A stretch of DNA of 64,000 nt, from positions 1 to 64,000 of the forward strand of contig WFMF01000320.1 of the NCBI GenBank assembly GCA_011033025.1, in the 5' to 3' direction. This DNA is from Beroe forskalii. Its lineage: Eukaryota; Ctenophora; Nuda; Beroida; Beroidae. Shown here piece by piece: positions 45,698 to 57,200 of the stretch. Each line of letters begins with the position of its first letter. Position 1 is the stretch's first letter. The notes beneath the pieces are model-generated. The model had not been told where the DNA came from and ran no database searches. It saw nothing but the letters and a program-made list of their open reading frames with translations. A program made the position numbers and the translations under genes.

Positions 45698-47281
45698 CTA
45701 TCCATGTCGCTTAAATTTGATATAAACAACTGGCCTTAAATTCAAAGAGGAAAACTCCCAACAACCCCACTCAAAACTTCTACCACCAGTCCAAGAAGTT
45801 AGAGCCATCCGCACTGGGACCCTTTGCCAAGTTACAGGATATTCGAATCCATTGTTACTAGAGATAGTAAAGTGCATGTTAGTTGCAGAAAAATACTCCC
45901 CGTGGAAATGTATATCAGCCGGATAATCCTCGGGTTTTGTTAGAAGTTTGATATCGAATGTCTTGTCTCCATTTTTACCAAGGCCTGAGGACTTTAAAAT
46001 AAATCCACACTTTCCACTTCTATCACAGCAGAGTTCTGGAGGCTTTTCATCGAGAATGAATGTAAAATCATTATCCTCCTCGAAAAATTGAGTAGTTGTA
46101 TATTCTGAAATTGAGCATACCCGCACATAGCCATCTGAAGTTGTGAGATTAAATGATCCACTATCCTTCAGATTTTCAACAAATCTTTTCAAATTGTTAC
46201 TGCCACTGGATAGATTGGTGATATAAGGTAAATATAATGGAGACAAATTCTGTTCTGCTATAGCTTTACCCAATGCAATTTTAAATTCCTCAGCGTTGAT
46301 TGATCCATCTATAACAATCCAAAAAAATGCAGCATCAAACATCATAAGACTAGTAAATTCAATCTGCGATGCCATTAGAGATTCAACGAAATCAGAAAAA
46401 TTATCACTTTGATCCAAAATATCTCCATTCCGAAAAAGATTGGGAAGCTTGAACTTTGTAACTGCAACATTCTCATTTAAAATTTCTTTTGAATGACGAG
46501 AAGCATAATTTTTAAACAGTTGAAGCACTAATCCATGATCTTCCTCCGACGACATTTTGACAGTTTCAAGGCAGTTAATCAGTTTCAAATACAAAGTATT
46601 ATTTTTCTTGGAACATGGAGAAACATTGATATTTTTCAGCAAGTATCTGCTATTGGCATCAAGTTCATATGAATTTTTTTCAAAATTAGCAATCAATGAT
46701 TCTAATAAGGTAGCCTCTTGATCTCCAGCTATTTTCATGGCAAAATTCAATTCTACCTGTGTTCTTGCCGGAAAATCACATAAAAATTCCCTGAGAAAAT
46801 AAGTGTCACTTTTTGTAATTGCCTGAGAAAATTTCTTGATCGTCATATCAATTAGTCTCATTTTCTTCAGATTAGTTGAAACCCATAATGCCTCTTTGAC
46901 AACAAACAACTGATCTTCATAGGCACCCAAATCAACAGAATCGAGAAATTCAAAACATCTGTCAACCAGCCACGACACCTCAAACACAGTGGACATCTTG
47001 TTCATTCCCCGGAAGTTATCTTTAGAAATATTCTGAGGTTCTCCAGAATAGCAGGATTCTATGAAGTTCTGCACCACTTCTCTACTGAAGTCCTGGACAT
47101 CTAGAGAAGTTTGAAGGAGCTCAGTAGTGAGCTTGTCAATGACAGGACTGTTGTAAGACACAATGACAGAGTTAGCAGTAATTGCTTCACCGTCAGAGAG
47201 ACAAAACTTTAGGTTACCATGGGAGGGGGATCCGAGGTACTTCATCCCAAAATCCATGGGAACTTGCACTTTTGGGGCCAT
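45698..47281 (-). CDS. BTB-domain protein, tandem copy 2
   Basis: Single-exon gene of 527 codons; the start is the ATG giving MAPKVQVPMDFGMKYLG, shared by all three copies. Residues about 18-120 read as a BTB/POZ domain: HGNLKFCLSDGEAITANSVI (as in DVxF...F-AHK-VL), NSPVIDKL, then VVQNFIESCYSGE (as in F--LL-F-YTG) and LVDRCFEFL. Residues 120-230 look like a helical BACK-like region (YFLREFLCDF). The C-terminal 150 residues (GYVRVCSISEY, DRSGKCGFIL, HFHGEYFSATNMHFTISSNN) are unfamiliar and probably beta-rich. BTB proteins usually dimerise and many recruit cullin-3, but no Kelch, MATH or zinc-finger partner is present, so the role is unknown. The gene lacks introns. An upstream in-frame ATG at 47314 would add 11 residues. 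Confidence 0.85.
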   Translation of the reverse strand: MAPKVQVPMDFGMKYLGSPSHGNLKFCLSDGEAITANSVIVSYNSPVIDKLTTELLQTSLDVQDFSREVVQNFIESCYSGEPQNISKDNFRGMNKMSTVFEVSWLVDRCFEFLDSVDLGAYEDQLFVVKEALWVSTNLKKMRLIDMTIKKFSQAITKSDTYFLREFLCDFPARTQVELNFAMKIAGDQEATLLESLIANFEKNSYELDANSRYLLKNINVSPCSKKNNTLYLKLINCLETVKMSSEEDHGLVLQLFKNYASRHSKEILNENVAVTKFKLPNLFRNGDILDQSDNFSDFVESLMASQIEFTSLMMFDAAFFWIVIDGSINAEEFKIALGKAIAEQNLSPLYLPYITNLSSGSNNLKRFVENLKDSGSFNLTTSDGYVRVCSISEYTTTQFFEEDNDFTFILDEKPPELCCDRSGKCGFILKSSGLGKNGDKTFDIKLLTKPEDYPADIHFHGEYFSATNMHFTISSNNGFEYPVTWQRVPVRMALTSWTGGRSFEWGCWEFSSLNLRPVVYIKFKRHG

Positions 47282-48088
47282 TGCTACCTGGTTAACAGGA
47301 GATAATAAATGCATGAAAAATCAAAAATACACTATAACCGTGGTAGCACGACCTAGTTTACGCTTTTACACTGCATCATGCCCAGGCGTTGGGCAGCCTA
47401 TTATGGTTTTTCAAGGCACTAATTCGAATTGATATAATATGATTATGATTATATTATTATCAATCAAAATTTCTCAGACAAATCACCAACCACTGAAATA
47501 GCTTCAACAATGAACGGTATTAAAAGAAGATAATATGGGATCAATTAAATTCACGTGGTTCAATTGACTGTAAAACTGTGATTCAAAAAATCTATACCTA
47601 AACAAAAGTTATTAAAAAGTTAAAAGTAGTTCCGAGCTTATAAGCATAAAATATCCAAGCGTTTATATGATTCCACATTACATATCAAAATATGAAATAG
47701 TGTATGTGAAAAGAATGATTTTTTAATTACAACACTACTTTATACAATGTATCAAGTAGTGTTGTATGTAAAAATTATGATTGTATAATTTACACTAAAA
47801 TTTGAGGTTGATGACGGAGTATTCCCGATGTCAGTTCATTGAATCATATATGTTATTTATTAAAATCAACTTCCTTTATTTTGTGGAAGAGAATATAATC
47901 ATCATTAATCAGTAAGAAGAATGAATTGCAGCTGTACAGAAGAACAGAAAAGCAGTAATAGTCAATGGAGCTAAGAAGTAAAGGATATTATAAAAGCTTT
48001 CATTACTTACCTAAAATACCAATCAAATGTTGTTTCCCTAAAAATCACTACTAACGAAAATTGACATCTATCTTCATTCCTATCCATG

Positions 48089-49687
48089 TCACTTAAATTT
48101 GATATAAACAACTGGCCTTAAATTGTAAGAGGAAAACTCGAAGAAACCCCACTTAAAACGTCTACCACCAGTCCAAGAAGTTAGAGCCATCCGCACTGGG
48201 ACCCTTTGCCAAGTTACAGGATATTCGAATCCATTGTTACTAGAGATAGTAAAGTGCATGTTATTTACAGAAAAACACTCCCCGTGGAAATGTATATCAG
48301 CCGGATAATCCTCGGGTTTTGTTAGAAGTTTGATATCGAATGTCTTGTCTCCATTTTTACCAAGGCCTGAGGACTTTAAAATAAATCCACGCTTTCCACT
48401 TCTATCACAGCAGAGTTCTGGAGACTTTTCATCGAGAATGAATGTAAAATCATTATCCTCCTCGAAAAATTGAGTAGTTGTATATTCTGAAATTGAGCAT
48501 ACCCGCACATAGCCATCTGAAGTTGTGAGATTAGATGATCCACTATCCTTCAGATTTTCAACAAATCTTTTCAAATTGTTACTGCCACTGGATAAATTGG
48601 TGATATAAGGTAAATATAATGGAGACAAATTCTGTTCTGCAATAGCTTTACCTAATGCAGCTTTAGAATTTTCAAAGTTGGTTCGTCTGGCCGCTTTGAA
48701 AGTTATCCAATAATACATAGCATCAAAAATCATCAGACTAGTGAATTCAATCTTCGATGCCATAAGAGATTTAAGAAAATCGGACAAAGAACCACTTTGA
48801 ATCAAAGAAGCGTCATTGAGAAACAAATTGGGAAGCTTCTTCTTTATATCAGTGATATCTTTATTAACTACAACATTCTCATGTATATTATCTTGTGAAT
48901 GACGAGAAGCATAATTCTTTAACAGTTGAAGCACTAATCCACAATCATCCTCCGAAGACATTTTGACATTTTCAAGACAGGTAATCAGTTTCAAAAACAA
49001 TGCATTATTTTCATTGGAAAATGGCGAAACACAGATATTTTTCAGCATGTATCTGCTATTGGCATCAAGTTTATAAGAATTTCTTTCAAAATTAGCAATC
49101 AATGATTGTAATAAAATGCCTTCCCGATCTCCAGTTATTTTCAATGCAAAATTCAATTCAACCCGTGTTCTCGCTGAAAAATCACATAGAAATTCCCTGA
49201 GAAAATAAGTGTCACTCTTTGTGATTTCCTGAGAAAATTTATCGATTGCCATATCAATAAGTCTCATCTTCTTCAGATTAGTTGAAACCCATAATGCCTC
49301 TTTGACAACAAACAGTTGATCTTCATAAGCACCCAAATCAACAGAATCGAGAAATTCAAAACATTTGTCCACCAGCCAAGAAACCTCAAACACAGTGGAC
49401 ATCTTGTTCATTCCCCGGAAGTTATCTTTAGAAATATTCTGAGGTTCTCCAGAATAGCAGGATTCTATGAAGTTCTGCACCACTTCTTTACTGAAGTCTT
49501 GGACATCTAGAGAAGTTTGGAGGAGCTCAGTAGTGAGCTTGTCAATGACAGGACTGTTGAAAGACACAATGACAGAGTTAGCAGTAATTGCTTCACCGTC
49601 AGAGAGACAAAACTTTAGGTTGCCATGGGAGGGTGATCCGAGATACTTCATCCCAAAATCCATGGGAACTTGCACTTTTGGCGCCAT
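48089..49687 (-). CDS. BTB-domain protein, tandem copy 3
   Basis: Single-exon gene of 532 codons, starting MAPKVQVPMDFGMKYLG. Architecture is as in copy 2. The N-terminal 180 residues and the last 170 are nearly identical to copy 2, but the middle (KDITDIKKKLPNLFLNDASL) differs by substitutions and a short insertion. This uneven pattern suggests sequence exchange between copies. The upstream flank has three copies of 'cgacctagtttacactacat'. Confidence 0.85.
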   Translation of the reverse strand: MAPKVQVPMDFGMKYLGSPSHGNLKFCLSDGEAITANSVIVSFNSPVIDKLTTELLQTSLDVQDFSKEVVQNFIESCYSGEPQNISKDNFRGMNKMSTVFEVSWLVDKCFEFLDSVDLGAYEDQLFVVKEALWVSTNLKKMRLIDMAIDKFSQEITKSDTYFLREFLCDFSARTRVELNFALKITGDREGILLQSLIANFERNSYKLDANSRYMLKNICVSPFSNENNALFLKLITCLENVKMSSEDDCGLVLQLLKNYASRHSQDNIHENVVVNKDITDIKKKLPNLFLNDASLIQSGSLSDFLKSLMASKIEFTSLMIFDAMYYWITFKAARRTNFENSKAALGKAIAEQNLSPLYLPYITNLSSGSNNLKRFVENLKDSGSSNLTTSDGYVRVCSISEYTTTQFFEEDNDFTFILDEKSPELCCDRSGKRGFILKSSGLGKNGDKTFDIKLLTKPEDYPADIHFHGECFSVNNMHFTISSNNGFEYPVTWQRVPVRMALTSWTGGRRFKWGFFEFSSYNLRPVVYIKFK

Positions 49688-49709
49688 TGCTATCTCAGTT
49701 AGTTAATGA

Positions 49710-51835
49710 ATGAAAAATTCAAAATACGCCAAAACCGTGGCGCCACGACCTAGTTTACACTACATTATGTCCAGGTGTTATGCACGACCTAGTTTACACT
49801 ACATTATGTCCAGGTGTTATGCACGACCTAGTTTACACTACATTATGTCCATACCAGGTGCTATGCAGCCTATTTTTAATTGATATAATATAATATGATT
49901 ATATTATCAATCAAAATTTCTCAGACAAATCACTAACCACTGACCTGAATCAGTAAAGCAACACAAAGACTTATATTCTTATATTAAAAACAAACAATTT
50001 ACTGTATCACATTTCAACCATCAAATACAAATCATACATAATATCATGTTTCATAATGCTTTGAAGCAGTGCTTCTGCTTAAGTTTTATTAGACCTCAAA
50101 ACACGTGAAGTATGATTTATTAATATGAGCTCTTTCACAGTATGTACGAAATTGAAAGGCAATTTACATGGGTCCAGAAAATGGTTGAAATCCAAATAAA
50201 CACGCTGTTTAAAAGCCAATGCTATTGAAAAGTATCAGCAAACGCCAAACAAAGGTTCAATAGCTTTTCCCACCTTATACACTTGATGACATTCCAAAGC
50301 AATTTCTCTCACTTTTTAAAAATCTTTTTACGGAGACATAAACTCTTCAGCCCTCCATATTATTGTCCCAACATTCGCTTTGACCATTTTTCAATTCCCA
50401 TAAAGACATCGTAACATGCCTGGGAGGTCTCTGTAGTATTATATCATGGGTTATGATGACGAATGTAGCTAAATGATGGCAGTTTCGAGACTGGTGCTGT
50501 AAAAGGATATGCTGACATAGGTAATATATAGTAGAGTAGTAGGTAATCCCGCATAAATGTCCTAGAATAGGTAATCAATACGATTTTTTAATTATATTAT
50601 ATTATTTTATATTTTAGATGTAGTGAATTCAATGTCATATCTACTTTCTGATGTATTCTAGATGTTATATTCCTATGAGTATAAAGAAAATCATGAAAGC
50701 ATTACCCCCACAGCGATTATTATCATGATTCTAATCTCAGTGGCAGACTCAGGTTCTAACTTAATTGCTTGATTTTTGACTGCAAATATATTAAAATTTC
50801 TATTAAAACTTGATTAAAGATTTTTCCATTACAATTATAATCTTCTTTATCAAAACAATCACGGCCATTTTGCTGTTGGTTGGGTGGAGATGTGACAACG
50901 GTTGCCCTCCAAGTACCAAACAGTGGGTGACCTTCGACACATGTCTCCATGCAACTGATATCGTTCGGGCTGTGACATGGAAATTAAACTTTGTGTACAA
51001 TTGTCAAAAACCAGATCTATACTCCATTCATGAGTCTGACACAATTATGAACTTGTAAACTAGGTGTAATCTATGAATGGTGGGTGGGATATAAAATATA
51101 AATTGATTTTGTCGAAAATAATAAAATTTTAGTTTGATTGATTCTAAATTCTTCAAATTCACATGTTTCTAATCTAGTGATATCATGTTTTTCCATCATT
51201 TCCCAAAAAAACGGTCTTCTAAATCAGTTCAATTCAATTTCATTGAATTTGTTTCATTTGAAATTTAACACTGACTGGCGGCACTCGACAGTTATCTAAA
51301 TCACTTGTACCTATCTGCTCATGATCGTGTATTCGCGATTTCAATACAGCCGGCAGCCCATTGTCGTTGGTAGGTATACCAGCTTTATATCTCTTCATCA
51401 TGTTATCAATGGGTCTCCAATGAGATATCTCAGTACATAGAGAGGTGTATATATCTATTGTGAAGTGTCATTAACGGCCCAGGTTCAGTTCCTAGGAAAA
51501 GGGAATGAAAAGAGAGCAGAATGAAAATCGTTTCCGCATTTCATACAAATCCTGTCACGTGTAAGTGTATAAAGCTGATCTATTACTCTATTATATGCGA
51601 CATGATGATGAGCCATAGGATCAATACCTTATGATGAGAACGTAGCATCAATAGCCTAAGCTATTTGAATATTGGTGCATAAATATAAGTATAATAAGAA
51701 TCTAGATGATGAACGCCAGTATGGACATTGGACGTGTCGACCAGCTTAATTTGAAGAATATTGCACTGCTGAGAGTATTTCTCTGGAGCTCACTTTGTTC
51801 AACAACTCCACGTTCAGTAATTGAAATAATCGCAA
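49710..51835. other. Intergenic; only short repeats recognised
   Basis: A threefold direct repeat of 'gcacgacctagtttacacta' and 'cattatgtccaggtgttat' lies at 49745-49865. I recognise no gene in the rest. Confidence 0.4.
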
Positions 51836-51839
51836 ACTG

Positions 51840-51968
51840 AATTTACCACTTCTAGAACCCCGAGTCCAGCAAGAGGAATTTATCACTTCCCAGAACCCCG
51901 AGTCCAGCAAGAGGAATTTACCACTTCTAGAACCTCGAGTCCAGCAAGAGGAATTTACCACTTCACCC
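51840..51968. repeat. Tandem repeat of about 42 bp, three copies
   Basis: Units of 'gaatttaccacttctagaac' plus 'cccgagtccagcaagag'. Confidence 0.85.
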
Positions 51969-54240
51969 GAATCCAGTGTCACCACCATGTCCTCAGAAAT
52001 TAGGCAATTTGAATTAAAAAGAGACATTATGCACCAACATCCAATAGACAACTTTGTTTTGTTAATCATTCAATGCTGAATAACACAATCAAAGACAGCG
52101 ATTTAATTGGTTCCCGTATAATTATTGATTGTAGGCCAGTGTCATGGTAAAATGTGTGAATAAAGATCCTTAAAGGTTTACAAACTGCCTAGGCAATATT
52201 TTATGCTTTATCACATTTTTCAAGCTTTTCTAAGTAAGCGATTTCGGTCAGTAGGCTTTTAAATTTTGCCCCGAATATTTTTAGAATCACAGAGCAGTAT
52301 AACCCCAGCCACTCTTACTCCGGGAGCCAATCAGAAGGCTTCATTCCCCAGCAAGTGAGCTAATCGATGCTTTTCAAAGGGGTGCCCACACACTAGACAC
52401 TAATAATCAGGGCATGTGGACAGGGCATTATAACACTGAGTGAGGAGAGAGAGTGAGGAGAATACGGAGGAGGGAGAGAGGAGGAGCCCCTATTGTCATT
52501 CTACGCTGTGTGTTTGTATGTAGATGTGTCTGATCAATGATCTCAGCTTGTGTGTAACACAGCTACACACGACGATTTAATCCCTCCTTTTTACAGCTCC
52601 TTCCCTTCTCCTGTCTACGCTTCATTAACCTCTCACAGCTGCTGCCAGTAGTTTTACCTCCCTCCCATGGGGGTGTATGTCTTTGTGGTTAAGCAAGAGA
52701 TTGTAATCAACTCATGATCCAGTCTACCCCCCCTCTCTCTAATTGCCACACAATGCAGCGAATCACCAGGAAACTCTCTCGGGGAAGCAGAGAGTAGCCA
52801 GAGAATAGGGCCAGGTCATGGGTGCCAGGAAACCGCTCCTCCTCAAAGCCGTTCATTCTTCTCTCCTCTCTCTTTGGTTTGTTGGGGCCGCTTGGGTTTG
52901 TGCTCAGCGTTCGTGGGATGGGGTCCACACTTGTTTACAGTTTCTTCTCATTGGAATGCAGTATGAACCTGGATATATCTGTACTTTATGAGATTTCAGA
53001 TATCGATGATATTTCATTGATATTTCATTGATATTTTCATAGATGATATTTCATTGATGATGGTTAAGTTAGAACTTTTTCATATCCCCTCAAATGTTTA
53101 CAATGCTGAATCGCAGAAATGGTATCCCGGCTGACGACAGAACTTGTCCGAAATGAAGTCTGTCCCGAATTCATGTCCGAATTCTCCGATGGGTGGATTG
53201 GAAATGTACCAGATCCTGATTGAAACCCCCAGTATCCTTTTGAAAGCAATGTAACCGAGAACTTGTGCAATGTATGTATGTGTACGCCTTGGTTGTCTTC
53301 GTCCTGGGTCCAAGTGTTTTACCGGTGTGTGGGTTGAATACTCCTAGCTCAAAGTTCTTAGAATTCCCCTGGTTAATTTTGTGAAATCCATGATAATTAT
53401 ATAGATTTTGACAAAATTCTGTCCTATTTCTCTCATTTTCTCTCAAATTTTTCACAAATCACCCCATGATTATGTTACTAACCAATTACTCACTATAAAT
53501 ATTTAATGTAACTAAATTTCATGTATGATACTTCACTAATACTGAAACGACGCAAATATTTTGAATTTTGATAAGTTTTGTTGTGAAACTGCTATTAAAA
53601 CGAGCGGCTTTCAAAAGAAATCTTATTGAAATATGTTCATCCCCTATAGTGATTGCAGTATATTAATACGTAATTTACGGTTCGTAATAATGGCTCGCCC
53701 CTTCGGTGCTCGACATTATTACTCGCCGTATTACTAGTGCACTAACCACATTTCCATTTCAGGCACATTGAAAGGAGCCCAGCAGCCACACTGTCGGTTG
53801 CATAATACCTCACGTATCCTTTTGAATCAGTTCAGTGTTTGAATGTTTCAATACGACCTGTCATACGTGTCTGTGTCCTAAATATGTTCTCATGTTGTCA
53901 ACTTGTGTGTTCTCCTGTACCGTTGTTAATGAATATAACGTCTGATGTGGGACTCCTGCAGTGACTTAGTTCATCTAGTTACTCGGGAATACTATCCCAA
54001 TATCCCCAAATACTCCAATTCAACTCTATGTTTGATAATATGTGCAGTAATTGCCGAGTTATTCGTCAATTCATTCCCACTTTCCTATAGTCCCCAACCC
54101 AGGCAAAATCCCAAAAACCCAAATAACCAGATACAACCTGTAAGGAAATCAAATATTAATTTTAAAAAAATCGTGATTTTATATTTTGAATGTAAATCAT
54201 ATGTTGATATATATTCTATGCACTAACATTGCTTGTCTAC
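51969..54240. other. Intergenic or 5' region of the lectin-like gene
   Basis: A purine-rich tract (52440-52490) and a pyrimidine-rich tract (52580-52660) are present. A possible acceptor tttccatttcag lies at 53750-53762. Earlier exons of the downstream gene, including a signal peptide, should lie here, but I could not identify them. Confidence 0.35.
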
Positions 54241-54244
54241 CAAG

Positions 54245-57200
54245 ATTTGGGGCAGTATTCCAACATTGCTACGGATGCGGCTATAGTTGACCAAGATGAT
54301 GTACAAGACATCTACAATCCTCTGATTGACAATGTCATGGAGAACGGATATACCTTCACTTCGACAGAACCGGTACCTGGAATAGTCAAAGATGATAAAA
54401 AATATTACAAATTTACACTTATGTTGGGTGACTGAATCACGTCAAAATCCAGAAATACATGTTTTCTGAGCACTTTTACGACGACTGGCACATGTTATTC
54501 AAAATCTCCTGTTTTTCAAAAATCTCTCGTATCCTTTTCAACTAATCCCATATCAACATCGTATCTAATTGGTCATCCCCGAAGTGAAATTTGGTCATCC
54601 ATTTTTTGAATTTTTTTTCGGTAACAAAAAATATATTGATTTTTAAGCTTAAAAACTCAATGGTATTCAGGAAATTTGATCGAATATTGCAGACAAATAG
54701 ATTATGTTATAATCAACAATCATTCATTATGTTAGTTTCTACAAGGTTGGCTGACATGGGCATAGGTCATAGGTAATAAATTAAAATGTATTATACCTAC
54801 CTGTGGGCGAACTTCGACATGTTAGAACAAAAGAGCTACCTTAGTACACTTAAGAACGGCGTCACTTAATTAGTGCGGTTTGGAAAAAAACGCACCAATT
54901 AAGTGTACAGTAATTAAGTGCGCGTAAAATTAAGTGTATGCTAATTAAGTGAACAATTTTATGACTTTTGCGGTTTTTTTTCCGATTTTGGCTTTTTTCG
55001 GGCATGAATTAATGAATCATGACCTTCAGCTAAAACTTCAATAGTTTAAAGAATGAAATTATTATGTTGTCATTCTGAGATATGCACGGTCCAAACTACA
55101 GCACTTCTGTACTGTAGTACTACAACTTATTACTGTTGAAAATTTGTTTCTTGCCATAATTGCAAAATTGTATATTGCTGGTCCTATAAATATTAAATAT
55201 GATGTCTCGCAATCAAGAGGAAAATTTCAAATTTTATTCATATTTACACATCGTTTTTGATCTCATAAAAAACCGCACTTATTAAGTGCGCCGATCTTAA
55301 AGTGCGCGCAAATTACGTGGTGCCGTTCTTAAGTGTACTAAGGTAGTATCAAAACAACACTGTGAAGTTTTTCGTGGTTCATGTGCTTGATAAATTTATT
55401 CGCATACTATACAATTGAGAACATTCCCATTCGCCCATATCAGCGTATCTATTCGGTCCCAGCCAAGTAAGATCACTCAATTATACCCCACACGCGAAAA
55501 ATAAGCGGTTATTTTCAACAATTTGACAGTGCACACAAAGTTGATGGCGTCATTGCGACTGCCTATTTATTCTGAGCATATATTATGTGATATCATGATG
55601 CCTCTGCGCTCAAGAGCTCAAGGATGACCAAAATCATAGAGATACATTATGATCAAATCTAATTAGCTTGCCAACGTTAATATATGATTTTCTGGCTTTA
55701 CGGAGGTGAGAATCGCAAATCTCACCTCCAGAACTAAAAAGTATCACTTACATAGATCAAAGTAGAAAATATATAGCGTTTGGTAATCACATTCCTGGTC
55801 ATCCAGCAGAGCTTTGTATCCGTTAATAGTATCTGCTGCAGCTTTAATAAATTGATAGCTGTTCTGTTTAACCTTTTACCGTCACTAATTCAATACATTG
55901 GAACACTATAATGATGTAAAACTCATCCGCCTACTGTTCGTACTTACCTTTATATCTTTCATTATAATAGCTGAGAGCAATGCTTCTATGTTTTCAACGT
56001 ATTTCTAAAGCGCGATAAAAGAATTGTATGGGGATTTCGCTGTCCTATTTACTCATTGAAAATTAAGAAAACCAAGCAGCAAATTTTTAATTAAGTAATT
56101 AAGTCATGACGTTTTGGTCATCCCCATATGGTCATCCGTTCTCAATGATATTGATCAGGGTTCAACTTGCTCCCAAAGCGAAACCATGTACAGTTATCTC
56201 ACATCACTCTGAACATTTCTCACAAAACTCAATACATTTCGCAGATCACGCTTTACATATCCTTCCCGACGCCTTCTGATGGAGATGATAGCTACGGTGT
56301 CAACAAAGTGCTGATCTACGGGAAGAGAATAGGCGATGTGAACGGCTGGCAGGTATATAATGATTTATTTGATTATACACTAATATTAATTTGATTTTAC
56401 TACCTATCATACTTAGACTTGGGAGTGATTGGGCAAAGTTCATTTATTAACTTATTTGAAATTTTGACCGATTAAGACACTTTAGATTTGGGACTGATAA
56501 CTGATATCAGGACAATCTAATTTCGTAAATAATTTGAAATATTGACCTATTAAGCCATGATTTAGTTCAAAGGTAGTCAGTCTTCCATCTTAGTTCTTTG
56601 AATAAATGAAACTAAAACAACGAATCCCCGCTCATCAGGTGTACTACAAGGCCATACCACGGAACGGGGAGGAGTGGCCCTGTGGGAGAGACGATGCCGG
56701 CAGCGCCACACCCACAGAGGGCGCCGCGTCCACGAAAACAGTCGGTTTCTTTGAGTCCGAAGTGGGGTGTGGCGCCAATGCTCAGACGAAACAGATAATT
56801 CTGAAGCACAACAGCCCCCAGAATCTAGTGGTGAATGAGATCAAGATAGCCGGACTGCCGTCTAATAAGTACGACTGTGAGAAGGGCTGGAAACCAGGCA
56901 CTCAGACCTGCGTTAGGTGTCCCGAGGGTGAGATTGAACATTAATTTAAAGTTTAGATTAATTCAGCTGACAAAGTTAATCACAAGATTGCTGAAAACGT
57001 TTTCATCGAAGGTTTTCATCATTCCTAAATAAGTAAATAAGGCTATAGTGAGAGCTCTCTAATTTTCGCCCCTCAAATTTTCAGTTTATCTGAGTCCATG
57101 TGTATTGTGTATCCCTGCAGCGATAACAGACTTGTCTCCCCAGGACAGAAGGGGGTGCATGAGCAAAACAAAGACCCGGTCTGTGTGATGTGTGAAGCAG

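Larger units (their letters stand above)
43315..49870. repeat. Tandem triplication with a unit of about 2.4 kb
   Basis: Start codons are spaced 2,381 and 2,406 bp apart. The spacers (45060-45697 and 47450-48088) are also near-identical, sharing ataaccgtggtagcacgacc, aaattcacgtggttcaattg and acactactttatacaatgta. Whole gene plus flank was therefore duplicated, recently by the look of the spacers. Confidence 0.92.

Noticed and set aside
52707-53455. Short minus-strand frames (MDPIPRTL..., MKNLRENERN...)
   Set aside because: No splice-consistent neighbours and no family resemblance; treated as chance frames.
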